From Simmondsia chinensis (taxonomy: Eukaryota > Streptophyta > Magnoliopsida > Caryophyllales > Simmondsiaceae): a DNA stretch of 64,000 bases. Positions within the stretch are counted from its first letter, which is position 1. Each line of letters starts with the position of its first letter. Where the stretch lies: NCBI GenBank assembly GCA_018398585.1, contig JAGTTD010000015.1, positions 6,577,001 to 6,641,000 on the forward strand, read 5' to 3'. The translations under genes and the position numbers were made by a program. Shown here piece by piece: positions 11,363 through 21,926 of the stretch. Under the pieces are notes generated by a model. The model searched no databases. It was given only the letters and a program-made list of their open reading frames with translations, and was not told the DNA's origin.

Positions 11363-11917
11363 CTTCTACCCCGATGCTATCTTCGCCTTACTCTGACGAA
11401 GCCTTGTATGCTTCAGTCGCTACCACTGGGCTACTGCCCTACCCCAAAGCTGGGTAGCAACCAATGGCGCTTGCTTCCTGTCCGACGCCTCAATCCGCAA
11501 CAAGTCAATCCTAGAAATCCTCTGGGCATCCTCCTTTGTTAAACTCCGGAATCTCAATCCGAAGACTAGATTTCCATCTCCGATCAACCTAATCGTTATT
11601 ATAGCCGGCATTATGCCCAAGTTCTCCTCTACCTTCAGTTCGGCAGCTCAGCATCCGGGAACAGATTCTGGAAGCTCTCATCCGTAGTGTCATTATCACC
11701 CCGTGTCAGTGGGTTTTGGGGCTAGGGTCCCGGATCCAGATCGAGATTTGCCGCCAATTGAGTCAAGCAATGCTTGATTAGCCGAAACTTCTCCTTCAAT
11801 CCCTCTAACCTCCTATCGGTCTGCCGTTGATGGTCATGCTCATAAATGTCTCTAACGACAGTGTATCTCTGTTACCCACGGGCCATCTCAAAAGCCGTTC
11901 TGAGCTCTCATACCAAC

Positions 11918-12270
11918 TAATGCGGCATGTAAGTGGAATTTAGAAAAAGGGGAAGGGTTCGATAGCCTTCCCTTTAATTTTATTAATAAATCAATAAAAC
12001 AAGGGGAAAATTAACTCTATTTGTCACAACCCGAGAAAGAGAAAGAAACAAACCCTAAATCATAAAATAAAATCTGAAGATTTGAATGCCTAAACTCTGG
12101 ATTTCCTTTAGCTTAAATAGATGAGCTATTTTACTAAGAATAAAATACTAAGAGATATATCAAAATTTAAATATGAAAAATAAAGCTAACTCCTATTTGA
12201 ACTCTAACTTCTATCCTCCCCTGCTGCGTCTTTGAACACGCCAATGCCAAGCTATGTACGAGCTGCATCA
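11918..12270 (-). repeat. 5' LTR of gypsy element 1
   Basis: 353 bases, homologous to 7174-7552. The first base pair is mutated (TA instead of TG on the plus strand), and the other end is CA. The primer-binding site abuts it on the lower-coordinate side (about 11903-11915). Confidence 0.9.
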
Positions 12271-12275
12271 CTAAA

Positions 12276-13205
12276 TATTCTCCAAAATTATGTTTCATGT
12301 TAGCATTTTCGGTAAAAAGTCATTAATTTGTAATGGTCATACTAATATATTGTCAGAATCTAGTTCCATTTTAGCATTTTTTAATGAAAATATATTGAAC
12401 TTTGACAAAATGATATCTAATTGATAAAATCTTAAAACTTTAAGGTACCTAAATAATAAAATATATAAATCTCAAGGAATTTTATTGTATATATATTGAA
12501 ACTTTAGGGTACCTAGGTGATTAAGGGTCAAATATCTACGTGATAATTTTCCAAAATTTTATTTGGTCTAAAAGTTAAATTTTATCGAATTTGTTTGATC
12601 AAATCCTCATTTTTTATGTACAACCAGTATTTGAACATTTTTTTGCTTGATGAAAATACTATTGCCTTTTTTTTTATAGAGCAATATTATAGATATTAAA
12701 ATATTAAGCCTAATATCTTTTACACATGTCCTTCTCCGGTTAGCCCTGTGGTTCGGGTTGCTATATGCCAACCCAAAGGTCCGGTGTTTGAGGGACATAT
12801 CCCCCACTCTAAAGATGATATTACCAATTTGAGAAAAAATATCTTTTACACATAGTAAATGATATTATTATTTTGGAAAATTATCACTTTATTACCTAGG
12901 TATTATAATTTGTTAATATATATAATGTGGTATCTTGAGGTTTAAAATTTTATCAATTTGGTGCTTCTGCCCTAATTTTGTACGTTTCAGTTAAAAAAAA
13001 AATGCTAAAACAGAATATGATTTCAATATTATATACATACTTTGTTGGTATTTGATTTTTTTTTTTAAATGATAACATGAAAAATTATCTCAGCAATCTA
13101 TGGGTAATTTATATCGAAATTTAATGAAATTTCATCCTAATTCGCTTTGGTCTTTTCCATTTGTGCTTTTTTATATTGTATTTGAAGCAATGCCCAAATG
13201 AGGTT
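12276..13205. repeat. Local tandem duplication, copy B, right part
   Basis: Continues copy B after gypsy element 1. It matches copy A from about 5650 to 6750 (for example CCTAATATCTTTTAC, and the block around TTTGAAGCAATGCCCAAATG). It lacks the GCGTCAA insertion of copy A and has gained a SINE at 12728-12837. Confidence 0.75.
12728..12837 (+). mobile_element. Short tRNA-like SINE with 16 bp TSD
   Basis: The 110-base insertion has the look of a tRNA head (GGTTAGCCCTGTGGTTCGGG, then GGTCCGGTGTTTGAGGGAC resembling a degenerate B box) and ends in an A-rich tail. It is flanked by a perfect 16-base duplication, aatatcttttacacat, at 12712-12727 and 12838-12853. Copy A of the local duplication (near 6358-6375) shows the empty site. 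The insertion is certain; its assignment to a tRNA-derived family is less so. Confidence 0.75.
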
Positions 13206-13277
13206 CAAATTTAGTTTTGTATATTCTCTTGTATACTTAGATACACCATGCAATGAATGTTTGAATATGGGCCATGA

Positions 13278-13648
13278 TGATGCAGTTTGATCCCAATTCC
13301 ACACAATTTCAACAACAACTTAACAATTCCACAATAAAATCAATCAATGAACTTAGGAATGTAAATGCATTTGTATTATATAGTTTAGCATAGAGTATAA
13401 CTCTACACGTATAAGAGTTGTAAAGTATAGAAGAAGGGGGAGGAGGATTTGAAGAGAGGAGAAAGGATTAGAGAAAATGAGAGAGAAAGAAATAAGAGAT
13501 TCATCATTATTCATTTTGCCCACTAACATTAATCTCTCCGCCACTTATTTATACTAGCCTAAGAGTGACTAGGATTGCTGGCTAGGCGGTGACGTAGCTA
13601 ACGATGTGACGCTCCCAAGTAGAATAGTCAATTACTTGGGTTGTATTA
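13278..13648 (-). repeat. 3' LTR of the deleted gypsy-like element
   Basis: Homologous to 15220-15537 (shared AAATCAATCAATGA, TAAGAGTTGTA and GCCCACTAAC). It ends in TA where the partner has CA. Confidence 0.85.
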
Positions 13649-14406
13649 TTTCCCCCGCTTGAAATGACCCTTGTCCCCAAGGGTCAAATATAGGAAAATG
13701 GCACTGAAGGTCGTAAAGAAGTTCCTATGTTGCATTGTAGGAGTCTGATTAGTCTATTGAACAAGCACCTGAGTAGCAGCAAGTTGGCAGTAAGTAACCT
13801 CGATCACAATATGGCTGCCCTTGACATAATCAACATTGTACCATAATGATCCCATAGTGGGTCTGAATGCCACGCTTGGCATAACTTGGCGTGAAACTCA
13901 AACGAAGTTAGAGATAGCACTGTACACAAAATCTAAAAGAGGGCATCGGTGGTGCTACTTTTTTCCCATTTCAATAGAATTCGATGATCGAACCCCAAAC
14001 AGTACGTCGATAAGCTTGGAGACTCATCAAAAACTTTTGTGGAATCAGTTAACAAAGCCTGGAGATCAGTGGAGTCTTCAATGTGCTTTGCTTTGGTCAT
14101 GTTGAAGCTGAACAGAGATGAGGCGTGCGCTAAAGATAAATCGGGGGAGTTACGGGTACAGCCAATATCAACGAGAAGACTGAAATGTTGTTTGCCACAT
14201 TGTCCCTGGACACGCATAGTCTAACAATTCTTAACTCCTTCAAGAGCATGAATTGATATGTGAGGATTCGGGTCTGAATCAGGTTTTGGCACAAGAATGG
14301 CGTCGGTATCATCATTGACCTCCACCAAATAAAATTGAACTTGTTTATGCATGTCCGAAGGAAAAAATATTTCATGGTAGTAAAAACAAGATTTTTGGCC
14401 CTATAT

Positions 14407-14926
14407 TCATCGATCTTCGCTAGAGTCATGATATGTTAATTCCGAATGGGTTTTTTTTTTTTCCCCCCTATTTTTGTGTTGATTTGGGAGTGTTTGAGTT
14501 GTGGGATTGAGTGGTTGTAATGATGTTAGGTATGGTGGACGGCATTTTGTCTGTGTTAATAAGACCATCATGAATTGCATTCCCAAGTGTGGGAAGGAGG
14601 GGTCCATTTTTGAAGGGTTTTCATCTTTAATTTGCTCAAAGTATTCAAAATTTTTTCCTAAAGTTAGTAAATATGATTGCATTTTGTAAAATGCTAGGCT
14701 TAAACATTTTAACCCATCCTGGTAGTTTCTCATGTAATCCTCCAAAAAGGACCTTGATCTTATGACTCTCAGATAATCTACTACAACTAATCAACAACTC
14801 AAATGCACTCATGTGTGCAGCTAATGATCCAAATTGCCTCAATTTCAACAATTCAATTAATGGATTCTCGGAAAAGTCTAGAAATTGGGCAAGAAATTGG
14901 TAATTACCTCTGGTCATATGCTTCAT
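14407..14926 (-). pseudogene. Gypsy-like gag remnant
   Basis: Overlapping minus-strand frames read LDFSENPLIELLKLRQFGS..AHMSAFELLISCSRLSESHKIKVLFGGLHEKL and then WVKMFKPSIL..A. The pattern (QFGSV..Y...FE.L......L.E...I..FI.GL...L...V....P) is that of gypsy gag proteins that precede an RNase H-containing pol. A frameshift near 14690-14740 breaks it. Confidence 0.6.
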
Positions 14927-15219
14927 CTCCTTTATTGACCGATTAAGAGTCGATCATTGAAGATAGAGGGTTTCCATTAAATCCCTCTTCAATACCCTGA
15001 ATCTAGTGCCATCTGCCATTATTATAGTCACCGGACCTCACAAATTGTTAAGGGTTAAGGAAAAAGTGCTCTAAAGAATGACTATTGATGAATAACTATT
15101 TAAGACATTATCAAACACCTTATTTGCGTAACTTGAAGTGCTGCTTAATAGTCTTTTTGTTTCTTGTACAAGCCTCCTATATATGGATCGAGATGAGGAA
15201 AAGTTGTTCTGATACCAAT

Positions 15220-15537
15220 TGATGCAATTCGATCCCAATTCCACACTAAAATCAATCAATGACCTTAGAAATGTAAACACCTTTGTACTATATTGTATAG
15301 CATGGAATATAACTTTATAAGAGTTGTATAGTAAAGTATAGAAGGGGGATAGAAGAAAGAGAAGAGGATTACAGAAGATAAGAGAGAGAAAAACAAGATA
15401 TTCATCATCACTCATATTGCCCACTAACCTTAATCTCTCTACCACTTACTTATATTAGCTTAAGAGTGATTAGGATTGTTGACTAGGCAATGATGCGGCA
15501 CACCCAAGTAGAAGAGTCAATTACTTAGTTCGTATCA
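15220..15537 (-). repeat. 5' LTR of the deleted gypsy-like element
   Basis: Runs from TGATGCAATTC to CGTATCA. The primer-binding site (plus-strand GTTCTGATACCA) directly precedes it. Confidence 0.85.
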
Positions 15538-15793
15538 AATGACCATGGATTACCTAGGACTCATTAGAACTAGAACCAGAATCAGCCATTTGAAAATGCT
15601 ACTAATGGGTATAGGTGGGTCTCGAACCCAAACTATTAGGTCTTCATGGGTTGGATCCAAACCCAATCCAATCCACCTATTAAACATCCATAATGGACAC
15701 TTATATTTTCCTTTTATACTGAGCCAATTCATTATATAGCCACGTAAAATAATCTTTCTTAGTGTTATAACACATTACACAACATTTATACTG

Positions 15794-15862
15794 TATATGT
15801 ATATGTATATGTATGTATGTATGTATGTATATATATATATATACACACACATGCATATATAT
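15794..15862. repeat. TATG/TA/CA compound microsatellite
   Basis: A GTATAT run passes into (GTAT)n, then (AT)n, then (AC)n, and copia element 1 begins immediately after it. The equivalent place in unit 3 (about 42925) has only a short ATATATAAAATG stretch. Confidence 0.85.
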
Positions 15863-16436
15863 TGTTAGGATATGTCTCAAATTCCTTGAATTTATAAAGA
15901 GGGCTGTGAGCAAGCCGATCGGTTGGGAAGTGCGCAAAGAGAATACGGATCCAGAGAGTCCGCCAATCGATCGGGAGCCCAAACACGCGTGCCCTAGTAC
16001 GCTTAGTATAAATAGATGTTGTAGGTTTCAATTTAAGGTATCCAATCCAAATAAAGTTGAGCCGTCATCATTAAGAGAGAGAGGAAGTGTCCTTGTAGGT
16101 CTTCTATAGATCTCGTTCAGAGGAAGTGTCTTTGTAATTCTTCCATTGTTTATATTCAATAAAGAATCTCCATCTCCACCCATGGTTTTTTCCTTCTCAA
16201 TTGAAGAGGGGTTTTCCACATAAATCACTATATTTTTCGTTTGTTCTCTTTTACCTTTTGTTTACTTCTCTTGTGTGTTATACTATTTAAATCGGATCCA
16301 GTTCTTGGGTGTTAAGTTCCGCATTAGGAAGATATTACTTCCTTTACAAATTGGTATCATAGTATATCAAATTTGTCTAGATTCCTAACAAATTGGTATC
16401 ACAGCATATCAATTTCGTTCAAGATTTTTTCTTCCA
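15863..16436 (+). repeat. 5' LTR of copia element 1
   Basis: 574 bases starting TGTTAGGA. It contains near its end two earlier ATTGGTATCA(T/C)A motifs that mimic primer-binding sites. The true site begins at about 16438. Confidence 0.9.
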
Positions 16437-16472
16437 ATTGGTATCAGAACTCTGTTTATTCGATTTGGTACT

Positions 16473-17348
16473 ATGATGTTTGCAGTTACATCTGAATTTG
16501 AGAATTTTGGTGGTCAAGGGAGTTTCAGCTTATGGCAGGTTCGCATTAAGGGCCTCTTGACTCAGAACGACTTGAAGAAAGCCTTAGAAGGAAAAAAGAA
16601 GAAACTAGAGAGTTTGTCAGAAGGACAACGGGAGGAGTTAGATGAAAGGGTTCCCACCGCTATTCAGATGTGTCTTACCGATAATGTTTTGACAGGAGTT
16701 TTGGAAGTGAAGACTGCTAAGGAGTTGTGGGAGAAATTGCAGGATATGTTCTGTTTCAAATCAGTCTCCAATAAACTCGCAGTTACGCGTCGGTTGTTCA
16801 CCTTTCGTATTTCAAAAGGTATGTCACTTAAGAATCTTGTTAATGAGTTTAATTCCATTATTCAAGAATTAATAGAGCTTGATGATGCTCCTAAGGATGA
16901 AGATCAGGCTATGTTGTTGCTATGTTCACTCTCTACCTCTTATAAAGGCTTCGATGAAAGCATGATTTATGGTGGTAGAAAAACCATCTCTGTTGATGAG
17001 GTTAAGAGAAACTTACTGAGTAAAGAACGAGTTGATAAAGAGTTGTCTGACTCCGTATATGACTCAGGAAGTGGGCTATTTGTGAGAGGAAGAACTGAGA
17101 ATAGAGGATCTGATTATGATGGAACCTCATCTAGGTCTAAGTCTAGATATCAAGATTTATCCTGTAATTATTGCCATAAGAAAGGGCACATTAAGAGAGA
17201 CTGTTACAAGCTTAAGAGGAAATTAGAAGCTGATAATAGGTCCGACCAGAAGAGAAATAATCAACCCGCAGAAGCTAGTCTAGTTAAAGATGAAAATGAT
17301 GATATTCTGTCAGTGTCTAAACCACACTCTAGATTTAGAGAAAATTAG
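16473..17348 (+). CDS. Copia gag protein, 291 residues
   Basis: The open frame begins 37 bases after the LTR with MMFAVTSEFENFGGQG.FSLW, the usual start of copia gag. It contains the UBN2/gag domain (LTQNDLKKAL, W.KLQDMF, KLAVTRRLFTFRISKGMSL, MLLLCSLSTSYKGF) over roughly residues 10-190, and one zinc knuckle CNYCHKKGHIKRDC near residues 231-244. In a working element gag runs on into protease. Here a Trp codon has become TAG (17346-17348) immediately before ILDSGCSYHV, so the protein ends at gag. The frame is otherwise undamaged. It is likely a relic rather than an expressed host gene, although the single nonsense change is recent-looking. Confidence 0.85.
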   Translation: MMFAVTSEFENFGGQGSFSLWQVRIKGLLTQNDLKKALEGKKKKLESLSEGQREELDERVPTAIQMCLTDNVLTGVLEVKTAKELWEKLQDMFCFKSVSNKLAVTRRLFTFRISKGMSLKNLVNEFNSIIQELIELDDAPKDEDQAMLLLCSLSTSYKGFDESMIYGGRKTISVDEVKRNLLSKERVDKELSDSVYDSGSGLFVRGRTENRGSDYDGTSSRSKSRYQDLSCNYCHKKGHIKRDCYKLKRKLEADNRSDQKRNNQPAEASLVKDENDDILSVSKPHSRFREN

Positions 17349-17575
17349 ATTCTGGACTCGGGTTGCTCCTATCATGTTTGTCCCAATAAAGATTGGTTCT
17401 TCACGTATGAGTCAATTCAAGTTGAAGTTGCTTTGATGGGCAATGATGCGGCATGCAAAGTTTTGGGTATAGGAACAATTCATGTTAAGATGCTTAATGG
17501 CACTATCAGGATTTTAAGTGATGTTTGTCATGTTCCTGATTTGAAAAATAAATCTCATCTCTTTAGGTACCCTTG
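17349..17575 (+). pseudogene. Copia aspartic protease fragment (element 1)
   Basis: In the gag frame after the TAG, the sequence reads ILDSGCSYHVCPNKDWF, with active-site DSG, and then VLGIGTIHVKMLNGTIRILSDVCHVPDLK. A single-base frameshift near 17550 disconnects it from the next block, LISLGTLDSHRYKY. Confidence 0.85.
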
Positions 17576-17598
17576 ATTCTCATAGGTACAAATACATT

Positions 17599-18204
17599 TT
17601 GAAGGTCAGTAAGGGCGCTCTGATTCTTATGGAAGGCAGAAGGGCTGGAACTCTGTATGAACTTATTTGTTCCACAGTGACAGGATCAGTGGTTGTTTCT
17701 ACATCATCCATGTCAGAGTCAGATGAACATGGCATTTATAGAAAGTGGAAAAGAATTCGCTTCAAGCAATTCCTGATGAGTAGAGATGTCACGTTTGATG
17801 AGTCTTCGTTGCTACAGCCAAAGAAGATGTCATCTATTATTTGTGATTCAGGTCAGGTGATTAGGCCAGGGGTAGTTCAATTACAGTTAAGTAACACAGT
17901 TCAGCGTCAGAGAGCTTTCTTCACATATAGCATTCAGCCACCTCCAGTACATATTTCTAAAAGAAATAAAGAGGCTAAAACCGTTCAGCAGGTGGATCAG
18001 TATTTAGTTGCTAGTGAAAGACAGGAGAGACAAGCTTATGAAGAAGTTACTGATTTATCTCTTACAACTGTGTCAAGGGCTAATTCAGAGAAGAAGAAAA
18101 TTGGATTTACTGATAACCTCACATATATGTTCACTAAAGTGCTACATAGCAAAAAGCTCAAGCATCGCTCGGCCTCAGTAAGATTTTTTGTTTTGTTGCG
18201 ATAA
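17599..18204 (+). pseudogene. Chimeric copia pol remnant: GAG-pre-integrase joined to pol tail
   Basis: The 201-residue open frame starts within the GAG-pre-integrase region (KVSKGALILMEGRRAGTLYEL). At about residue 50 it jumps to the block that normally follows integrase (RKWKRIRFKQFLMSRDVTFDESSLL). It then runs through the linker and ends in FTDNLTYMFTKVL, the end of RNase H in copia polyproteins. The integrase core, RT palm and most of RNase H are absent. This pattern implies at least one large in-frame internal deletion. No catalytic function is expected. Confidence 0.8.
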
Positions 18205-18266
18205 CCCCATGTGGGGTGTTTTGTGGAGAAGTTCTTTTATTTGAAATTTGAGCCAAGTTGGAGATT

Positions 18267-18820
18267 TGTTAGGATATGTCTCAAATTCCTTGAATTTATG
18301 AAGAGGGCCGTGAGCAAGACGATTGATCGGGTGAGAAGCCGAGCGGTCGGGAAGTACGGAGGGAGAATAAGGATCCAGAGAGTTTGTTGATCGATCGAGA
18401 GCCCAAACATGCGTGCCTTAGTACACTCAGTATAAATTGATGTTGTGGGTTTCAGTTTTAGGTATCTAATCCAAATAAAATTGAGCCGTCATTAATAAGA
18501 AAGAGAGGAAGTGTCTTTGTAATTCTTCCATTATTTGCATTCAATAAAGAATTTTCATCTCCGTCCGTGGTTTTTCCCTTCTCGATTGAAGAGGGGTTTT
18601 CATGAAAATCACTATGTTCTTCGTTTGATCTCTTTTACCTTTTGTTTGCTTATCTTGTGTGTTATAGTATTTGAATTGAATCCAGTTCTTGGGTGTTAAG
18701 TTCAGCATTAGAAAGATATTACTTCCTTTACAAATTGGTATCATAATATATCAGATTTGTCCAGATTCCAGACAAATTGGTATCATAGCATATAAAATTT
18801 GTTCAAGATTTTTTCTTACA
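18267..18820 (+). repeat. 3' LTR of copia element 1
   Basis: 554 bases, TGTTAGGATATG...TTTCTTACA, clearly homologous to 15863-16436 with many substitutions. Confidence 0.9.
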
Positions 18821-18825
18821 TATAT

Positions 18826-20330
18826 GATGGACTTTTTGTTATGATAATGACTTTTCCAGCTTCAAATACCGACAATATGAGAATTATAACTTTTTAAAAT
18901 ATAAATACCACTCGTACATGGTACGAAAAAGTCTAGTAAGATTATCAAACTTTGGTATTTGACATAAGTTCGAATAAGGCTGACCCTTCATTGGCATTTT
19001 GATGGACACGGTTTTCGCAAAGTTTTTTCCATTCGTTTTTGCCCAAAAATTTGGGTGGGAATGCATTATGTTCAAATTTTGGTATTCTATATTGGGATTT
19101 TGACGCTACACTACATAAATATTTATTTGCAGTTTTAAAAAAATAACTTAGATTTTTTAATTTTTAAATTCTATACCTAAATTTTTTAATGGCATACTTT
19201 AATGTTAGCTCCATTAATATCTATTAATTTTTGCTAACATTGCTTTAAAAAAAAGAGAATAATTTTAAAAAATGGAATTCAAATTTAAAATAAATTTATG
19301 ATATACAAAATTAAGTTATAATATTTAAAAGTACTTTAAATATCAAAAAAATTTGTAAATAATTTAAAAATAATCTATATATAAAACATATTTTAAATAT
19401 CATTTCAGCAAAAACTAATGAATGTTAATGATGCTAATATTAAGCTGTGACATTAAAAAGTTAAAGTATGCATTTAAAATTAGAAATTTCTAGATTTTTT
19501 TAAACCGTACCTAAACTTTTGAGATTTCTTAGTTAAAAAACCCTTCTATATCTAACATTGGACAATTTTGGTAGTTGATGAATTACTCTCAAATGTTATT
19601 ATATGTTTATCGTACACGAAAGGAATTTTACCATTCCCACTCAACACATTAGTTTTTGATTTCTTAAATTACTAAAGTTAGATTCTTAAGAAGTGTATGT
19701 TGTCTTATTTTTTTGTCTCTTAGGGTCAGGTTTTTTGAGAATAGCCTCTTGACCTGGTAACATTCGTGTAAATCTATATTGTTGTTTTTATCTCTATATG
19801 TAAAAATGTTAATATCATATACGAGTTGTAATAGGAAAAGACCACTGTATAAGTCTAGTGGGATAGTCCATCTAATGGCAATTAATCTTAGGACAGAGCT
19901 CCACTTAATTTTATGTGAGGACCTCGTATCTTCCATCTACGTAGTCGGGCCAGTGAAATTTAACAGTTTTCAGTTTTTATTTAACTTGAAAAGAAAATTA
20001 AAACTAAAAATTAAAAATAACACAAAGATCGTGTCAAAAATTAAAAAAATACAAATAGAAATAATACCAAAAGATCCTAAGATTTTATAATTATATTCTT
20101 TTATTATATCGTAAGAAAGAAAATATTATATACTCAAAGAAGGTTGGAACGGTAGTTGGTAGCTGGCTATAATTTTCGTCCAAAATACACTTCCAAATGC
20201 TAACCAAAACTATAAACATGCATGACCCTCCAAAATTTTGAAAAAAAAAATTTGATAAATTAAAATAACTACATGCTATATGTTGTGTTTTTAACAAGTA
20301 AAACGTTTAGTAATTTTGTGTATTATGTAT
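18826..20330. other. Unit-1 spacer, non-coding, with a MITE-like block
   Basis: No gene seen. The block 18880-19100 (GGTGGGAATGCATT region) recurs at 31340-31450 and 42940-43110, and 20095-20240 recurs at 32060-32210 and 46890-46910/50234-50330/56193. From about 19110 to 19520 there is an inverted-repeat block related to 43115-43520. At 20124-20145 it shows the unoccupied target of the solo LTR at 46911: AAATATTATATACTCAAAG. Confidence 0.65.
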
Positions 20331-20611
20331 GTATGTTGCAATGAACCTACTTATGGATTTGACTTGGGGTCAATTATATGGTAGTTCTGTCCAGCTGTGT
20401 ACCACTGTTACTATGCAGAAGTTAGTATTGCAACCTATGTCTTATAACTCTTTTGGCATTGCTTGTGGCTCTTCTTGTATTCTCATGCTTCGGTGTGTGG
20501 CACTCTACTTGTGGGTCTCAGTACCTAAAAACATGTAAATTGCATTTTTATTAGTCAGTCAATAGATTAAATTGCATTAACCCCCTTTGGTATAATCCTT
20601 TTAATGACCAA

Positions 20612-20860
20612 AGAGGGTACCAACACGACGTCACCGCATACCATTAGAACTCCGAAGTTGAACGTGCTTGGATGAGAGCAGTACCAGGATAGGTGACCTC
20701 ATGAAAAGTCCTCACTCTCAGGTTGGGGACACTCGGAAACAGCCTCTCTTCAAGGGTAATATCTTGAAGGGGGAAGGCTGCGTACATCCGCCCCCCAGAG
20801 TCTGCTTAGGCGGGAGTTCTTAGGGCACTGGGTATGTCGCCTTCTACCACATGAAAACAA
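20612..20860 (+). mobile_element. 5S rRNA-headed SINE, copy B
   Basis: The head (to about 20722) resembles 5S rRNA (CATTAGAACTCCGAAGTTGA, GCAGTACCAGGATAGGTGAC). The body GGAAACAGCCTCTCTTCAAG and GGCTGCGTACATCCGCCCCC follows, then the terminal domain (GCTTAGGCGGGAG, GGCACTGGGTATG). The paralogous flanks in unit 3 (39540-39600) and unit 4 (63280-63345) run through the site without this insertion. Only a very short candidate target duplication (acca) is visible. Confidence 0.8.
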
Positions 20861-20869
20861 ACCTAATAT

Positions 20870-21926
20870 GACATGACTCAATTGCCACCTCTATTGCCAA
20901 TAAACTGACCATTTGCCAAATAGGCTTTGATTAAACTATAGTAGCAATACTAGTATTAATACACATTAAAAGATATTGTGAGTTGAAATCCGTTTTAACG
21001 TACCAAAAACTTATGAATCTCCATTTTCAGTACCTCAGGTATGAACGATACCGAACGAATCAAAATACCAAACCAAATATACCACACCATACATTCTTAT
21101 TATTTGTTATTCCATATAATATGGTATTTCGTTTAACATTATATTTGTGAATTAGTACCAGAAAAAAACTTTTGTGTTTCAATATAATATAATACCCCAT
21201 AAATACCCACTTATCACCGATTTTGCTTTACATGATTTACCTATTATCGAGTTCAACTTTGGTAATTTGATGTTTGATGTTTGGGTGTGTAAATTGTAAA
21301 TACTATCACTATTGCATGTTATTTTGATACAAAATTTAATATATATTCAATTAATATTAGTTACTTTATTATGTGAAAACACTGATAGAAGATAATATTG
21401 ATATTTGAATTGGGAGTTTGCTGTACGATCCAAACATTCAATAATATTTATAGGTAAAGTCAACCTCTTCCTAAAAAATGGTAAATTCAACCATAGAACG
21501 AAAGAAATTATTGCACACGCTTAAGGATTTTATAACTTGCATGTCTACAAATTTTAATAGACACAATAAAGTATATGAGGTTTGAAAATTTTACAATCCA
21601 TGTAATCTACTCGAAAATCCAATAAATTTTTGTCTCAAGTTAATCAACTTTCACAACAAAAAAAAAAAAAAAGGAACCTAAGATGATACATTATCCCGAT
21701 TGAATTACTAAAAGTTCGATAGAAAAAAAAAAATTTGCCAAATCTAATGGAAGCAACCTATACATTGCCAAAATCATGAGTCTTTAATATTTCTAGGCAA
21801 ACTAAATCACTAGAATCAAACCAAGGAGACCTATCTGTTGTTGAACAAGCTTCACTTCCATGTCAATGAGGCTCTGGTTAAGGTCATATAAAAAACCCAA
21901 ATTCAACTCCACGACATGGCTCGAAT
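20870..21926. other. Upstream flank of unit 2, non-coding
   Basis: This matches 39590-40900 (unit 3) and, in part, 63330-63386 (unit 4) and 1-900 (unit 1). Shared landmarks include CATGACTCAATTGCCACCTC, AGTAGCAATAC and TTTGAAAATTTTA-type text. No gene seen. Confidence 0.65.

Larger units (their letters stand above)
7174..12270 (-). mobile_element. Ty3/gypsy LTR retrotransposon 1, degenerate full-length
   Basis: LTRs lie at 7174-7552 and 11918-12270. Both run from TGATGC (TAATGC in the right copy) to ACATCA/GCATCA. A perfect 5 bp target duplication ctaaa is present at 7169-7173 and 12271-12275. The minus-strand primer-binding site next to the right LTR is TGGTATGAGAGCTC, a variant of the initiator tRNA-Met type. 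Domain order on the minus strand is gag, protease, RT, RNase H, integrase, which is the gypsy order. All frames are broken. It is of the same family as the element at 34082-38867, judging by LTR ends and shared protein motifs. Confidence 0.93.
13278..15537 (-). mobile_element. Internally deleted gypsy-like LTR element (gag only)
   Basis: LTRs lie at 13278-13648 and 15220-15537. The target repeat is catga/aatga (13273-13277 and 15538-15542), four of five identical. On the minus strand the primer-binding site beside the right LTR is TGGTATCAGAAC, and the polypurine tract beside the left LTR is AAGCGGGGGAAA (13649-13660). The interior is only about 1.6 kb and keeps gag-like fragments but no protease, RT or integrase that I can recognise. 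It is therefore a non-autonomous deletion derivative. Confidence 0.85.
15863..18820 (+). mobile_element. Ty1/copia element 1, internally deleted
   Basis: LTRs lie at 15863-16436 and 18267-18820 (TGTTAGGATATG...CTTCCA/CTTACA) with a perfect 5 bp duplication tatat (15858-15862 and 18821-18825). The primer-binding site TTGGTATCAGAAC follows the left LTR, and a polypurine stretch (AAGTTGGAGAT) precedes the right LTR. The interior is only 1.8 kb: gag is nearly intact, protease is present, and then a deletion fuses the GAG-pre-integrase region to the post-integrase and terminal RNase H tail. Integrase core and RT are missing. The paralogous flank at about 42860-42960 is an empty site. Confidence 0.93.

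Noticed and set aside
15700..16230. Small frames around the TATG microsatellite and copia LTR
   Set aside because: Composition is driven by the repeat (YIYIYIHT-type residues), and the frames cross the LTR boundary.
20612..20860. Cassandra-type TRIM (LTRs containing 5S sequence)
   Set aside because: There are no paired terminal repeats, primer-binding site or polypurine tract. The 3' end is the SINE domain, and copy A has a 15 bp duplication rather than 5 bp.
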